A DNA stretch of 6,473 nucleotides from Planctomycetaceae bacterium (GCA_015493185.1 WGDQ01000876.1:1-6473); one strand, 5' to 3'; counted from the stretch's first letter, positions 1 through 6,473 are shown. Numbers and translations are program-made. The notes: a model not told the origin generated them from the sequence alone.

Positions 1-3000
1 CACGAAGCCGAACCGGCCGGCGTGTGGTCGCGAGGATTCATGGCCCTGCTGGTCACGCAATTTTTAGGCGCGCTGAACGACAATATGTTTCGCTGGCTCG
101 TGGTGCCGATCGGAAAACATCTGGTGGGCGCGGGGCGCGAGGCCATGGCCCTTTCGGCAGGGTTGGCCTGTTTCGTACTGCCGTACGTCTTGTTCGCCGC
201 TCCGGCCGGATGGCTGGCCGATCGATTCAGCAAACGTCAGGTGATGATCGGCTGCAAAGTGGCCGAAGTCATCATTATGTGCTTGGGCGTGGCCTCGATT
301 CTTTGGGGCAACCTGTGGGGCCTGTTGGCGGTTGTGTTTTTGATGGGAACGCAAAGTGCGCTGTTCGGGCCTTCGAAATATGGCAGCCTGCCCGAGATGC
401 TGAAAAAGGAAAGTCTTTCGGCCGGCAACGGCATCATCGGGCTCACAACAATCGTGGCCGTTGTAATCGGGTCGGTGGCGGGCAATTGGCTTTATGGGCT
501 GACCGGCCCCGACGGCACCGAGCGGCTTTGGATCAGCGCGGCCGCACTGCTGGGCGTGGCCGTGGCGGGTTTGGTTTCGAGCGTGTTTCTCACCGGGTTG
601 CGATCGCCCGGCAGCAAGCGGCCGTTGCCGTGGCTGCTGGTTCGCGAGTCGTGGCGTGACCTGAAAGCACTGGGCGGCAACCAACCATTGCTAGCAGTAG
701 CGCTGGGCATCGCCTTCTTTTGGGGACTGGCGGCCCTGGCGCAGATGAATATCGACTTGTTCGGCACGCAGCACCTCGGGCTCGAGCAGCAGCAGATCGG
801 ACCGCTTTTGGCCGCGTTGGCCTTGGGGGTGGGGCTGGGTCATGTGCTGGCCGGCTTATGGTCCGATGGGCGCATCGAACTGGGCATGGTGCCCGTGGGC
901 GCGGTGGGCATTGCCGCGGCAGCCATCATGCTGACCGCCGTGGCCCACTCGTTCGTCGTGGCCTGCGCGTGCCTGTTTTTGCTGGGTGCCTTCGGAGGAT
1001 TGTTCGACGTGCCACTGCAATCGTATTTGCAAGACCGCAGCCCGGTGCGCACGCGGGGCGCCGTATTGGCCGCGGCGAACCAATTGACGTTTGCCGCCAC
1101 GTTGGGTGTGGCCGGTTTGTTTTATCTGTTGCACGATGTGTGGGGCGTATCCGCACGGATGATTTTTCTGATTTGCGGTCTGGCCACGTTGGCCGTGGCG
1201 TTGTACGGCGTGTGGCGACTGCCGGCGCCGACCGTACGTTTTCTGGTGCGGATGCTGAGCCGCGTGGTGTACCGCATTCGGGTCGAGGGCCGCCAGCACA
1301 TCCCTTCCAAGGGAGGGGCGGTTCTGGTGGCCAACCACGTCTCGTGGCTCGACGGCGTGCTGATCATTCTGGCATGCCCCCGAGAAGTGCGGATGATCGG
1401 CTACGCCGACTATGTGTCCGGACCGATCGTGGGCCGTTTGGCACGTTGGTTCGGCGTCATTCCGATCAAACCCGAGGCCGGACGCAAGTCGGTGGCCCGC
1501 ACATTGAGCGAAGCCCGGCAGGCCGTGGCACGGGGCGAACTGGTCTGCATTTTTCCCGAAGGACGAATCACCCGCGATGGCCGCATGCAGCCGTTTCGGC
1601 CGGGCGTGCTGGCGATCGCGAAGAGAACCGGCGTTCCAATAATACCGGTCTACCTCGATGGGCTTTGGGGGAGTATCTTTAGTTACCGTGGCGGGACTTC
1701 GTTTTGGAAGCGGCCGCGACGCTGGCCGTATCCGGTCTCGGTGCATTTCGGCCAGCCGCTCGATTGCCCGCGCGACGTGGAGGAAGTCGAAGTCGCGGTC
1801 CAACGATTGGGAGCTCAAGGCGTGAGCAAGCGAAACAAGATTCAATACATATTGCCGAAGGCGTTTTTGCGGATGTGCCGGCGCAGCATGTCCCGCCGCA
1901 AGGTGGCCGACTCGACGGGCACCGTGATGACCGGGGCGCAGTTGATGCTGAGGTCGTTGATCTTCCGCCGGCTGCTCGAGCGCGAAGTGCTTGATCCGGA
2001 CGAACAATATGTCGGCCTGCTGGTGCCCCCTTCGGCCGGTGGTGTTCTGGCCAACGCGGCCGTGCCGCTTTGCGGCCGGATTCCGGTAAACCTGAACTAC
2101 ACCTGCTCGTCGAAGGTGATCAACTCGTGCATCGAGCAGTGCGGCATCCGGCACGTGCTGACCAGCCGCAAGCTGATGCAAAAGCTGAAGCTCGATATCG
2201 ACGCCGAGCTGGTGTATCTGGAAGACTTTATCGGCAAGGTCCGCCTGAGCGACAAGCTGGCGGCGGCGGCACAAACCTATCTCTGGCCGCTTCCGCTATT
2301 GGAACGTTGGCTCGGCCTGCACAAGATCGACGAAAACGACACGCTCACGGTGTTGTTCACTTCCGGATCAACCGGTGAACCCAAGGGCGTGATGCTCTCG
2401 CACAAGAACGTGGCCTCGAACGTGGAGGCCATTCAAAAGGTGGTTCATCTGCGCATCGAGGATGTGGCCGTCGGCGTGCTGCCCTTCTTCCACTCGTATG
2501 GCTATACGGCCACGATGTGGACCGTGCTGGCGCTCGACCCGATGGGCGTGTATCACTACAGCCCGCTGGAGGCCAAACCGGTGGGCGAGTTGGTGCGGAA
2601 ATACGGTGGCACCATCTTCATGGGTACGCCGACCTTCTTGCGAACGTACTTGAAGCGCTGCAACCCGGACGATTTTTCGACGCTCGAGGTAGTGTTTGCC
2701 AGCGCCGAAAAACTGCCGCGCGAGTTGGCCGACGCCTTCGAGCAACGTTTCGGCGTGCGACCCAGCGAGGCTTACGGCGCAACGGAAATGTCGCCCCTGA
2801 TCGCCATCAACGTTCCGCCAAGTCGCGACGTGGGCGTCGAGAAGCAGGGCGCCAAAGAAGGCACGGTCGGGCGGCCCATTCCGGGCTGCGAAGCCAAAGT
2901 GATCCATCCTGAAACGGGCGAAGAGCTGGAAGTGGACGAGCCGGGCATGATTCTGGTGCGCGGCCCCAACGTGATGAAGGGTTATTTGCACCGACCCGAC

Positions 3001-3447
3001 CTGACGGCCGAGAAGATTCGCGACGGCTGGTACGTGACGGGCGACATCGGCTTTATCGACGCCGGCGGATTCATTCACATCACGGGCCGCGAGAGCCGTT
3101 TCTCGAAACTGGGCGGCGAAATGGTGCCGCACATTCTGATCGAGGAAACCATCAACAAACTGCTGAGCGAAGGACCGCAAGACGACGCGATCCGCGCAGT
3201 GGTCACCGCCATACCCGACGAAAAGAAGGGCGAGCGGCTCATCGTGCTGCACACCGAACTCGAAAAACCGATCGACCAGTTGCGGCGCGAAATGGCCGAG
3301 TCGGGCTTGCCGAACCTGTGGATTCCCGCGGTCGACAGCTTCCGTCAGGTGGAGGAGATCCCGATTCTCGGTTCCGGTAAGCTCGACCTGAAGGCCGTTA
3401 AAGAGCTGGCGCTCGAGGCCTTCAGCGTCACCGCGGGGCTGCGTTGA
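1..3447 (+). CDS. LplT-Aas fusion: lysophospholipid transporter / 2-acyl-GPE acyltransferase / acyl-ACP synthetase (5' end outside window)
   Basis: Predicted inner-membrane enzyme that flips lysophospholipid inward and re-acylates it to phospholipid, using acyl-ACP made from free fatty acid and ATP. Residues are numbered from GTG at 22. Residues 1-400 are an MFS domain resembling LplT: QFLGALNDN near the start, many hydrophobic helices, and motif A GWLADRFSKR at 63-72. Residues ~407-595 are a PlsC-type acyltransferase: H439-x4-D444, FPEGRIT at 511-517, VPIIPVYLDG at 538-547. Residues ~620-1141 are an AMP-forming ligase: P-loop TSGSTGEPKG at 780-789, YGATE at 918-922, TGD at 1006-1008, TGRESR at 1021-1026, GSGK with the likely catalytic K1120. 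E. coli LplT (about 397 aa) plus Aas (about 719 aa) sum to nearly this length, and Aas shares FPEGRIT and LGSGK. The frame is open back to base 1 (HEAEPAG before GTG) and E. coli LplT has about ten residues before the matching WSxG, so the true start is probably just outside. No key motif is missing. Confidence 0.94.
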   Translation, partial: HEAEPAGVWSRGFMALLVTQFLGALNDNMFRWLVVPIGKHLVGAGREAMALSAGLACFVLPYVLFAAPAGWLADRFSKRQVMIGCKVAEVIIMCLGVASILWGNLWGLLAVVFLMGTQSALFGPSKYGSLPEMLKKESLSAGNGIIGLTTIVAVVIGSVAGNWLYGLTGPDGTERLWISAAALLGVAVAGLVSSVFLTGLRSPGSKRPLPWLLVRESWRDLKALGGNQPLLAVALGIAFFWGLAALAQMNIDLFGTQHLGLEQQQIGPLLAALALGVGLGHVLAGLWSDGRIELGMVPVGAVGIAAAAIMLTAVAHSFVVACACLFLLGAFGGLFDVPLQSYLQDRSPVRTRGAVLAAANQLTFAATLGVAGLFYLLHDVWGVSARMIFLICGLATLAVALYGVWRLPAPTVRFLVRMLSRVVYRIRVEGRQHIPSKGGAVLVANHVSWLDGVLIILACPREVRMIGYADYVSGPIVGRLARWFGVIPIKPEAGRKSVARTLSEARQAVARGELVCIFPEGRITRDGRMQPFRPGVLAIAKRTGVPIIPVYLDGLWGSIFSYRGGTSFWKRPRRWPYPVSVHFGQPLDCPRDVEEVEVAVQRLGAQGVSKRNKIQYILPKAFLRMCRRSMSRRKVADSTGTVMTGAQLMLRSLIFRRLLEREVLDPDEQYVGLLVPPSAGGVLANAAVPLCGRIPVNLNYTCSSKVINSCIEQCGIRHVLTSRKLMQKLKLDIDAELVYLEDFIGKVRLSDKLAAAAQTYLWPLPLLERWLGLHKIDENDTLTVLFTSGSTGEPKGVMLSHKNVASNVEAIQKVVHLRIEDVAVGVLPFFHSYGYTATMWTVLALDPMGVYHYSPLEAKPVGELVRKYGGTIFMGTPTFLRTYLKRCNPDDFSTLEVVFASAEKLPRELADAFEQRFGVRPSEAYGATEMSPLIAINVPPSRDVGVEKQGAKEGTVGRPIPGCEAKVIHPETGEELEVDEPGMILVRGPNVMKGYLHRPDLTAEKIRDGWYVTGDIGFIDAGGFIHITGRESRFSKLGGEMVPHILIEETINKLLSEGPQDDAIRAVVTAIPDEKKGERLIVLHTELEKPIDQLRREMAESGLPNLWIPAVDSFRQVEEIPILGSGKLDLKAVKELALEAFSVTAGLR

Positions 3448-3537
3448 ACGGATTGCGACTTCCACTAGCTGACGCTGGCCCGCATTAAATGAAACCCGGC
3501 CTGCATTGCGCAAGCTAATGGGCGTTGGTGCTGGTTT

Positions 3538-3571
3538 GCGTTGAGAGGCGTTAAGATGCGTTGAACGTTGA
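3538..3571 (+). repeat. Short phased direct repeats, GCGTTRA core
   Basis: GCGTTGA (3538-3544), GCGTTAA (3548-3554) and GCGTTGA (3558-3564) start exactly 10 bases apart, and a fourth diverged copy ACGTTGA follows at 3565-3571. A related GCGTTGG lies at 3522-3528. One-helical-turn spacing is what a cooperatively bound regulator would need, but the repeats are short and could be chance. Confidence 0.4.
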
Positions 3572-3590
3572 AAAAACAGAGCGGTATCAT
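3561..3590 (+). promoter_or_regulatory. Promoter-like sequence (sigma-70 type), weak
   Basis: TTGAAC (3561-3566) and TATCAT (3585-3590) are separated by 18 bases and match the -35 and -10 consensus at 4/6 and 5/6 positions. The -35 overlaps the phased repeats. Initiation would fall near 3597, only about 10 bases before the terminator hairpin, so a transcript from here would be very short unless it read through. The call rests on consensus matching only. Confidence 0.25.
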
Positions 3591-3607
3591 CCCTGAGAAA
3601 AAGGGGC

Positions 3608-3638
3608 AAACGGCGGTCTTGTCGGGCCGCCGTTTTTT
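3608..3638 (+). terminator. Rho-independent terminator
   Basis: CGGCGG (3611-3616) pairs perfectly with CCGCCG (3627-3632) around a 10-base loop, and three A-T pairs (3608-3610 with 3633-3635) extend the stem to 9 bp. Six T residues (3633-3638) follow. It lies 160 bases after the stop codon of the phospholipid-repair fusion gene and is the natural end of its transcript. On the minus strand the hairpin is followed by TTTGCCCC and then five T, so weak action in that direction is possible. Confidence 0.85.
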
Positions 3639-3721
3639 GTTGCCTTGCACGGGCTGCGCGTTGCATCGTGTCTGTCGGCCCCACAGCGCCGGGGCCAACG
3701 AAGGCTGCCGGCCGGCCAGGT

Positions 3722-3750
3722 TTGACTCGATATGTCACGGAGACGATCAT
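3722..3750 (+). promoter_or_regulatory. Candidate promoter of the sulfatase gene
   Basis: TTGACT (3722-3727, 5/6 to -35) and GATCAT (3745-3750, 4/6 to -10) are 17 bases apart. The pair lies downstream of the terminator and would give an untranslated leader of roughly 110 bases. It is consistent with independent transcription of the sulfatase, but the -10 match is modest. Confidence 0.25.
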
Positions 3751-3855
3751 CACGGTGTGCGGCGAACGGGTGCCGAGAGCAATAAGCTCGAACCAAAGCC
3801 GCCGGCGAAAAGGGGCGAAAAAGAAGGCGGCGATCAACGACGACGAACAACCAGC

Positions 3856-3861
3856 GAGGTG
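3856..3861 (+). promoter_or_regulatory. Ribosome binding site that sets the sulfatase start
   Basis: GAGGTG lies 7 bases before ATG at 3869. It is the best Shine-Dalgarno match near any in-frame start and directly precedes a codon giving a complete signal peptide, so it favours 3869 over the upstream in-frame ATG at 3668 and the internal ATG at 3968. Confidence 0.6.
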
Positions 3862-3868
3862 CACAACC

Positions 3869-5485
3869 ATGCAAGGCAGGGTTTTCATTTTCGGCTTGCG
3901 TCATCGAAGAGGTGATCGGCGAAGCGAAGGGGCCGGCCGCACACAGGCTGTGTTGGCGTTGGTATGGATGCTGGGGTTGGTGTGCATGTGCCTGCTTGGC
4001 GGCAGCGCGGCTGCCCGCGGGGAACAGCGCCCGAATGTGTTGTGGATTGTTTCCGACGACCATGCCCCTTATGTGTGCAGTGCGTATGGCAACCGGCAGG
4101 TCCGCACACCGAACATCGACCGGTTGGCCTCCGAGGGCATGCGTTTCGATCGGGCTTATTGCAACTCGCCGGTTTGCACGGCTTCGCGGCAGTCGTTTCT
4201 AACGGGCCGCTATCCGCGAACCGTGGGCGTTACGCAGCTTCTTACGCCGCTGCCCGAGAGCGAAGTGACGCTGGCCGAAATGTTGGCCGCGGCCGGCTAT
4301 CAGACTGTGGCGCTCGGCAAAATGCACTTCAATAGCCGCCTGCTGCACGGTTTCGATAAGCATCTTGACAAGGCGGCTTACCACAAATTTCTGCAAGCCC
4401 GTGGCGGGCCGCGGCCCGTGCCGAACGAGATCGCGGTGTTGCCCAAGAAATGGCGTCCTTTTCGCGACCCGGCCGAAGTGTGGCTGAACGGTTCGTATTT
4501 GCCGTTGGCGTTGTGGGACGCCGACATGCTGAGCACTTATCTGGCCGAAGAGGCGGACCGCTTTCTGGCCACGGCCGGCACGCAACGACCGTTTTTTCTG
4601 GTGGTCAGCTTTCGCCAGCCGCACTCGCCGTTTCACTTCCCCATCGAGTACCGCAACCGGCTCGATCCGCGCGGGTTCGACGTGCCTGAAGTAGGCCCCG
4701 AAGACGATTGGCAAATTCCGGCCATCTTCCGGCACCTGACCCGCGAGCAGAAGCAGGGCATCATTGCCTCGTATTACACGGCGACCGAATACCTCGACGC
4801 GAAGATCGGTCAGGTGCTCGACGCGTTGGACCGCTCGCCGCACCGCGACAACACGCTGGTTGTGTATGTGGGCGACCACGGCTACATGCTCGGTCAGCAC
4901 GGGCGGTTCGAAAAGCACTGCATGTACGAACAGGCGGTTCGTTCGCCGCTGCTGTTTCGTCTGCCAGGACGCATTGCGCCGGGCCGTGCGAGCGACGCGA
5001 TGGTGGAGCTGATCGACATTGTGCCCACGGTGCTCGAGTTCTGCGGAATCGATATTCCCGAGCGCGTGCAGGGCCGAAGCCTGGTGCCGGTTTTGCGAGG
5101 CCAGACCACGCGGCATCGCGACCACGTGATTGTGGAATACTCAGAAAACGAAGAGGCCATGATCCGCACGCCGCGCTGGAAGCTGATCTATACGACCGGC
5201 AACCGGAAGCGGCAGGACGGCTACGAAACGGGACGCGACGTGCCCGACGAGCAGAAGGTGCGTCTTTACGACCTGGAAAACGACCCCGAGGAGTTTCACA
5301 ATCTGGCCAACGAGCCGCGACAGGCCGAACGCGTCGAGCGGCTGCTGAGCGAATTGGCCCAACACATGGTGCGCACGGCCCGTCTTCCTGAACACGTGCC
5401 GCCTTCGGATGTAACCGATCCGCGGGCGATCCTCGATTTCTGCCTGGTGCCGCGCGACGTGAAACGGCCCACGCCCACCAAGTGA
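3869..5485 (+). CDS. Secreted type I sulfatase (iduronate-2-sulfatase/choline-sulfatase-like fold)
   Basis: Predicted exported sulfate-ester hydrolase of 538 aa, a usual length for the family. An Arg-rich N-terminus (residues 1-24) precedes a hydrophobic core (about 27-45) ending in SAAARG, a likely signal peptidase I site near 48-51. Metal-site residues are D63 and D64 in IVSDDH, and D336 and H337 in GDHGYMLGQHG. The active-site signature is CTASR (103-107) followed by SFLTGRYP, where C103 should be oxidised to formylglycine. K151 and H153 in LGKMHF, H252 in QPHSPF and K349 complete the expected pocket. QPHSPF and the DHG...GQHG block resemble iduronate-2-sulfatase, but the substrate cannot be read from this. 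The C-terminal part contains RTPRWKLIY and LYDLENDPEEFHNLA, typical of the sulfatase C-terminal subdomain. Position +2 of the signature is Ala rather than the commoner Pro. No maturase, glycosidase or transporter gene is adjacent. Confidence 0.93.
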   Translation: MQGRVFIFGLRHRRGDRRSEGAGRTQAVLALVWMLGLVCMCLLGGSAAARGEQRPNVLWIVSDDHAPYVCSAYGNRQVRTPNIDRLASEGMRFDRAYCNSPVCTASRQSFLTGRYPRTVGVTQLLTPLPESEVTLAEMLAAAGYQTVALGKMHFNSRLLHGFDKHLDKAAYHKFLQARGGPRPVPNEIAVLPKKWRPFRDPAEVWLNGSYLPLALWDADMLSTYLAEEADRFLATAGTQRPFFLVVSFRQPHSPFHFPIEYRNRLDPRGFDVPEVGPEDDWQIPAIFRHLTREQKQGIIASYYTATEYLDAKIGQVLDALDRSPHRDNTLVVYVGDHGYMLGQHGRFEKHCMYEQAVRSPLLFRLPGRIAPGRASDAMVELIDIVPTVLEFCGIDIPERVQGRSLVPVLRGQTTRHRDHVIVEYSENEEAMIRTPRWKLIYTTGNRKRQDGYETGRDVPDEQKVRLYDLENDPEEFHNLANEPRQAERVERLLSELAQHMVRTARLPEHVPPSDVTDPRAILDFCLVPRDVKRPTPTK

Positions 5486-5511
5486 TCGGCGTCTTACCCG
5501 GATCGGCGTCT
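5484..5511 (+). repeat. 11-base direct repeat at the sulfatase stop
   Basis: GATCGGCGTCT occurs at 5484-5494, overlapping the sulfatase stop codon, and again at 5501-5511. A weak 5-bp hairpin ACCCG/CGGGT (5496-5500 with 5512-5516) encloses the second copy. There is no T run after it, so it is not a convincing terminator. It may be a small local duplication. Confidence 0.4.
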
Positions 5512-5543
5512 CGGGTCTGGAAACGATTTCGAAGAATACCTTC

Positions 5544-5579
5544 TCAACGCCGGCGGAGCGGGGTGCCCAACGGCGTTGA
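5544..5579. other. Stem-loop at the 3' ends of convergent genes
   Basis: TCAACGCCG (5544-5552) and CGGCGTTGA (5571-5579) form a perfect 9-bp inverted repeat around an 18-base loop. The structure includes the stop codon of the minus-strand gene and lies 59 bases past the sulfatase stop. It could protect or end either convergent transcript, but neither strand has a T run on its 3' side, so it is not a classical intrinsic terminator. Confidence 0.4.
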
Positions 5580-6425
5580 AAAACCGCCGGCCTGCATGAT
5601 CGAGCGATGCTGTGCGCGGCGACTCACTTCGCTGGTGATGCCCGCAAACGTGCGTCGCACTTCCGGGTCGACATGCGCAAGGCGTCCGATCACGCGCAAC
5701 ACGGCTTCGGGGTGCGTTTCCGCTGCGTCGGACAGGCTGGCCATGAACGCACCGGTGGCTAGAAAGTTGTCGTCGGCCACCTTGACCACAAAGGGGTGGA
5801 ACGTTTTCGCCAGAAACTCCGCGCCGGAATGGTCGAGCGACAGGAATGCATCGAGCCGCGAGGTCACATAGTAGGCACCGTCGGGCTCACGCTGAAAGGC
5901 GGTTTTCAGCACCAGCAGGCACGTGCCGCGAACCGGTTTGGCAAAAAGCGGGCCATCGTAGCGTCCGCTGGCCAGAATGACGTGCGTATCGTGGTTGCGG
6001 AAGAGGAACTCGACGGTGCCTTCGCTCTGGCCGTCGTCGAAGGCGCGATACGTTTCCGGACCGGTTGGTTTCAGCACGATGTCGTCAACGCGCATCAGTT
6101 CCCAGATGTTGGCCAGAATCTCAGGATGGTTGACAACGTGCATGTAGAGCTTCGGGTCGCAGCGGAACGACTGCACCGGCAGCCGGCGATAGATCGTGAG
6201 GCGATCCAACACGGCCGCCACTTTTCGCCGCTGCTCGGCCGAGAGCCGCTCGACGGGAATCTCGCGGATGGCGGCGGCGCGGGTGCGGGCGTCGCTCGTG
6301 CCCCGTTGCTGGGGTCGGCGGGCCCGTTTGGCGGCCACCACCGGCCGGGCACAAACGCCGATCGCAACGGCGGCAAGCGCCAGGGCGAGAACCACGCGCC
6401 CGGTCGGCCCTTTTGCATTGGCCAA
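5544..6425 (-). CDS. Secreted protein of unknown function, planctomycete-type (start uncertain)
   Basis: 293 aa from TTG at 6425. Residues 11-26 are a hydrophobic signal core followed by a likely cleavage site after VVAA (residue 32), so the mature protein should be exported. A basic, low-complexity linker (33-52) leads to a globular part from about residue 55 to 275. Visible blocks are SFRCDPKLYMHVVNHPEI (86-103), a Trp-containing helix, EGTVEFLF (135-142), SGRYDGPLF (153-161), RGTCLLVLK (166-174) and a Leu-rich stretch through SLDHSGAEFLAKTFHPFV (196-213). Two cysteines, C89 and C169, could form a disulfide. I recall similar hypothetical proteins from planctomycete genomes but know no function and see no catalytic motif. 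The frame remains open from 6425 to the window edge and TTG lacks a clear ribosome binding site, so the start may lie further upstream. The gene converges on the sulfatase gene and is probably transcribed independently of it. Confidence 0.78.
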   Translation of the reverse strand: MANAKGPTGRVVLALALAAVAIGVCARPVVAAKRARRPQQRGTSDARTRAAAIREIPVERLSAEQRRKVAAVLDRLTIYRRLPVQSFRCDPKLYMHVVNHPEILANIWELMRVDDIVLKPTGPETYRAFDDGQSEGTVEFLFRNHDTHVILASGRYDGPLFAKPVRGTCLLVLKTAFQREPDGAYYVTSRLDAFLSLDHSGAEFLAKTFHPFVVKVADDNFLATGAFMASLSDAAETHPEAVLRVIGRLAHVDPEVRRTFAGITSEVSRRAQHRSIMQAGGFSTPLGTPLRRR

Positions 6426-6432
6426 CCCCGTC

Positions 6433-6447
6433 GCCGCGGCTCGCGGC
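6433..6447. repeat. Small GC-rich inverted repeat near the right edge
   Basis: GCCGCG (6433-6438) and CGCGGC (6442-6447) form a 6-bp stem with a 3-base loop, flanked by TCGCC and GGCGA that can pair in an alternative fold. It lies just upstream of the minus-strand gene's TTG and may be untranslated leader or a piece of an intergenic repeat. In GC-rich DNA such stems also arise by chance. Confidence 0.3.
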
Positions 6448-6473
6448 TGGCGAGATTCACCCGGTATGTGTGC

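Larger units (their letters stand above)
3448..3868. other. 421-base intergenic region between the fusion gene and the sulfatase gene
   Basis: No convincing gene lies here on either strand. The region holds, in order, an 8-base palindrome TTGCGCAA (3506-3513), 10-base-spaced repeats (3538-3571), a promoter-like pair (3561-3590), an intrinsic terminator (3608-3638), a 6-bp GC hairpin GGCCCC/GGGGCC (3677-3682 with 3691-3696), a second promoter-like pair (3722-3750) and the sulfatase ribosome binding site. The sulfatase frame stays open back to an ATG at 3668, but the peptide before 3869 looks like translated non-coding DNA. Confidence 0.7.

Noticed and set aside
856..2274. Long minus-strand open frame (472 codons) opposite the fusion gene
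   Set aside because: It is antisense to well-supported MFS and acyltransferase domains. Its product is rich in His, Arg, Gln and Ala with no recognisable motif, as expected from the shadow of a GC-rich gene.
3489..3518. Nine-codon open frame MKPGLHCAS
   Set aside because: It is too short to support, has no Shine-Dalgarno sequence, and is easily a chance ATG in the intergenic region.
3668..3868. Upstream in-frame extension of the sulfatase from ATG 3668
   Set aside because: The extra 67 residues are polar and low in conserved character, would bury the signal peptide inside the protein, and lack a good ribosome binding site. GAGGTG before ATG 3869 is better.
2368..3888. Long minus-strand open frame (506 codons) opposite the ligase domain and the intergenic gap
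   Set aside because: It overlaps the conserved AMP-binding motifs on the other strand, runs through the terminator, and has no domain-like sequence.
3568..3915. Plus-strand 115-codon open frame spanning the terminator
   Set aside because: It uses a TTG start, passes through the hairpin and into the sulfatase signal-peptide region in another frame, and has composition unlike a real protein.
6095..6460. Minus-strand 121-codon frame starting at GTG 6460
   Set aside because: It overlaps the supported secreted-protein frame, is rich in Pro, Arg and Ser, and shows no signal peptide or conserved block.
1..6473. A new defence, mobile or biosynthetic system across the window
   Set aside because: There is no nuclease, helicase, transposase, integrase, toxin-antitoxin pair, CRISPR repeat or clustered pathway gene. 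The three genes differ in role and orientation and look like routine chromosomal neighbours.

Overview
This window looks like an ordinary chromosomal stretch from a GC-rich member of the Planctomycetota, most likely near the Pirellulales. That placement is inferred, not proven. It rests on a secreted sulfatase gene, a secreted protein of a type I associate with planctomycete genomes, loose gene spacing with no operon structure, and a one-polypeptide version of the LplT-Aas lysophospholipid repair system. No tRNA, rRNA, CRISPR array, insertion sequence or phage gene is visible.

Layout: positions 1-3447 (+) hold a large membrane protein that fuses an LplT-like MFS lysophospholipid flippase, a PlsC-type acyltransferase and an acyl-ACP synthetase. 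Its reading frame is open at the left edge, so the first few codons are probably outside the window. Positions 3448-3868 form a 421-base non-coding gap with a clear intrinsic terminator (3608-3638), a short array of 10-base-spaced GCGTTRA repeats overlapping a promoter-like sequence just before it, and a second promoter-like sequence nearer the next gene. Positions 3869-5485 (+) encode an exported type I sulfatase with a CTASR active-site signature. A 58-base gap (5486-5543) separates it from a convergent minus-strand gene (5544-6425) for an exported protein of unknown function. The frame of that gene is also open to the right edge, so its start is uncertain.

The three genes do not form an evident pathway. 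The first repairs membrane phospholipids in the inner membrane and cytoplasm. The second probably removes sulfate from sulfated glycans or other sulfate esters outside the cytoplasm. The third is uncharacterised. I found no convincing new multi-gene system. The points most worth checking are the complete three-domain fusion, the Ala-type sulfatase signature, the phased repeats before the terminator, and the conserved-looking secreted protein.
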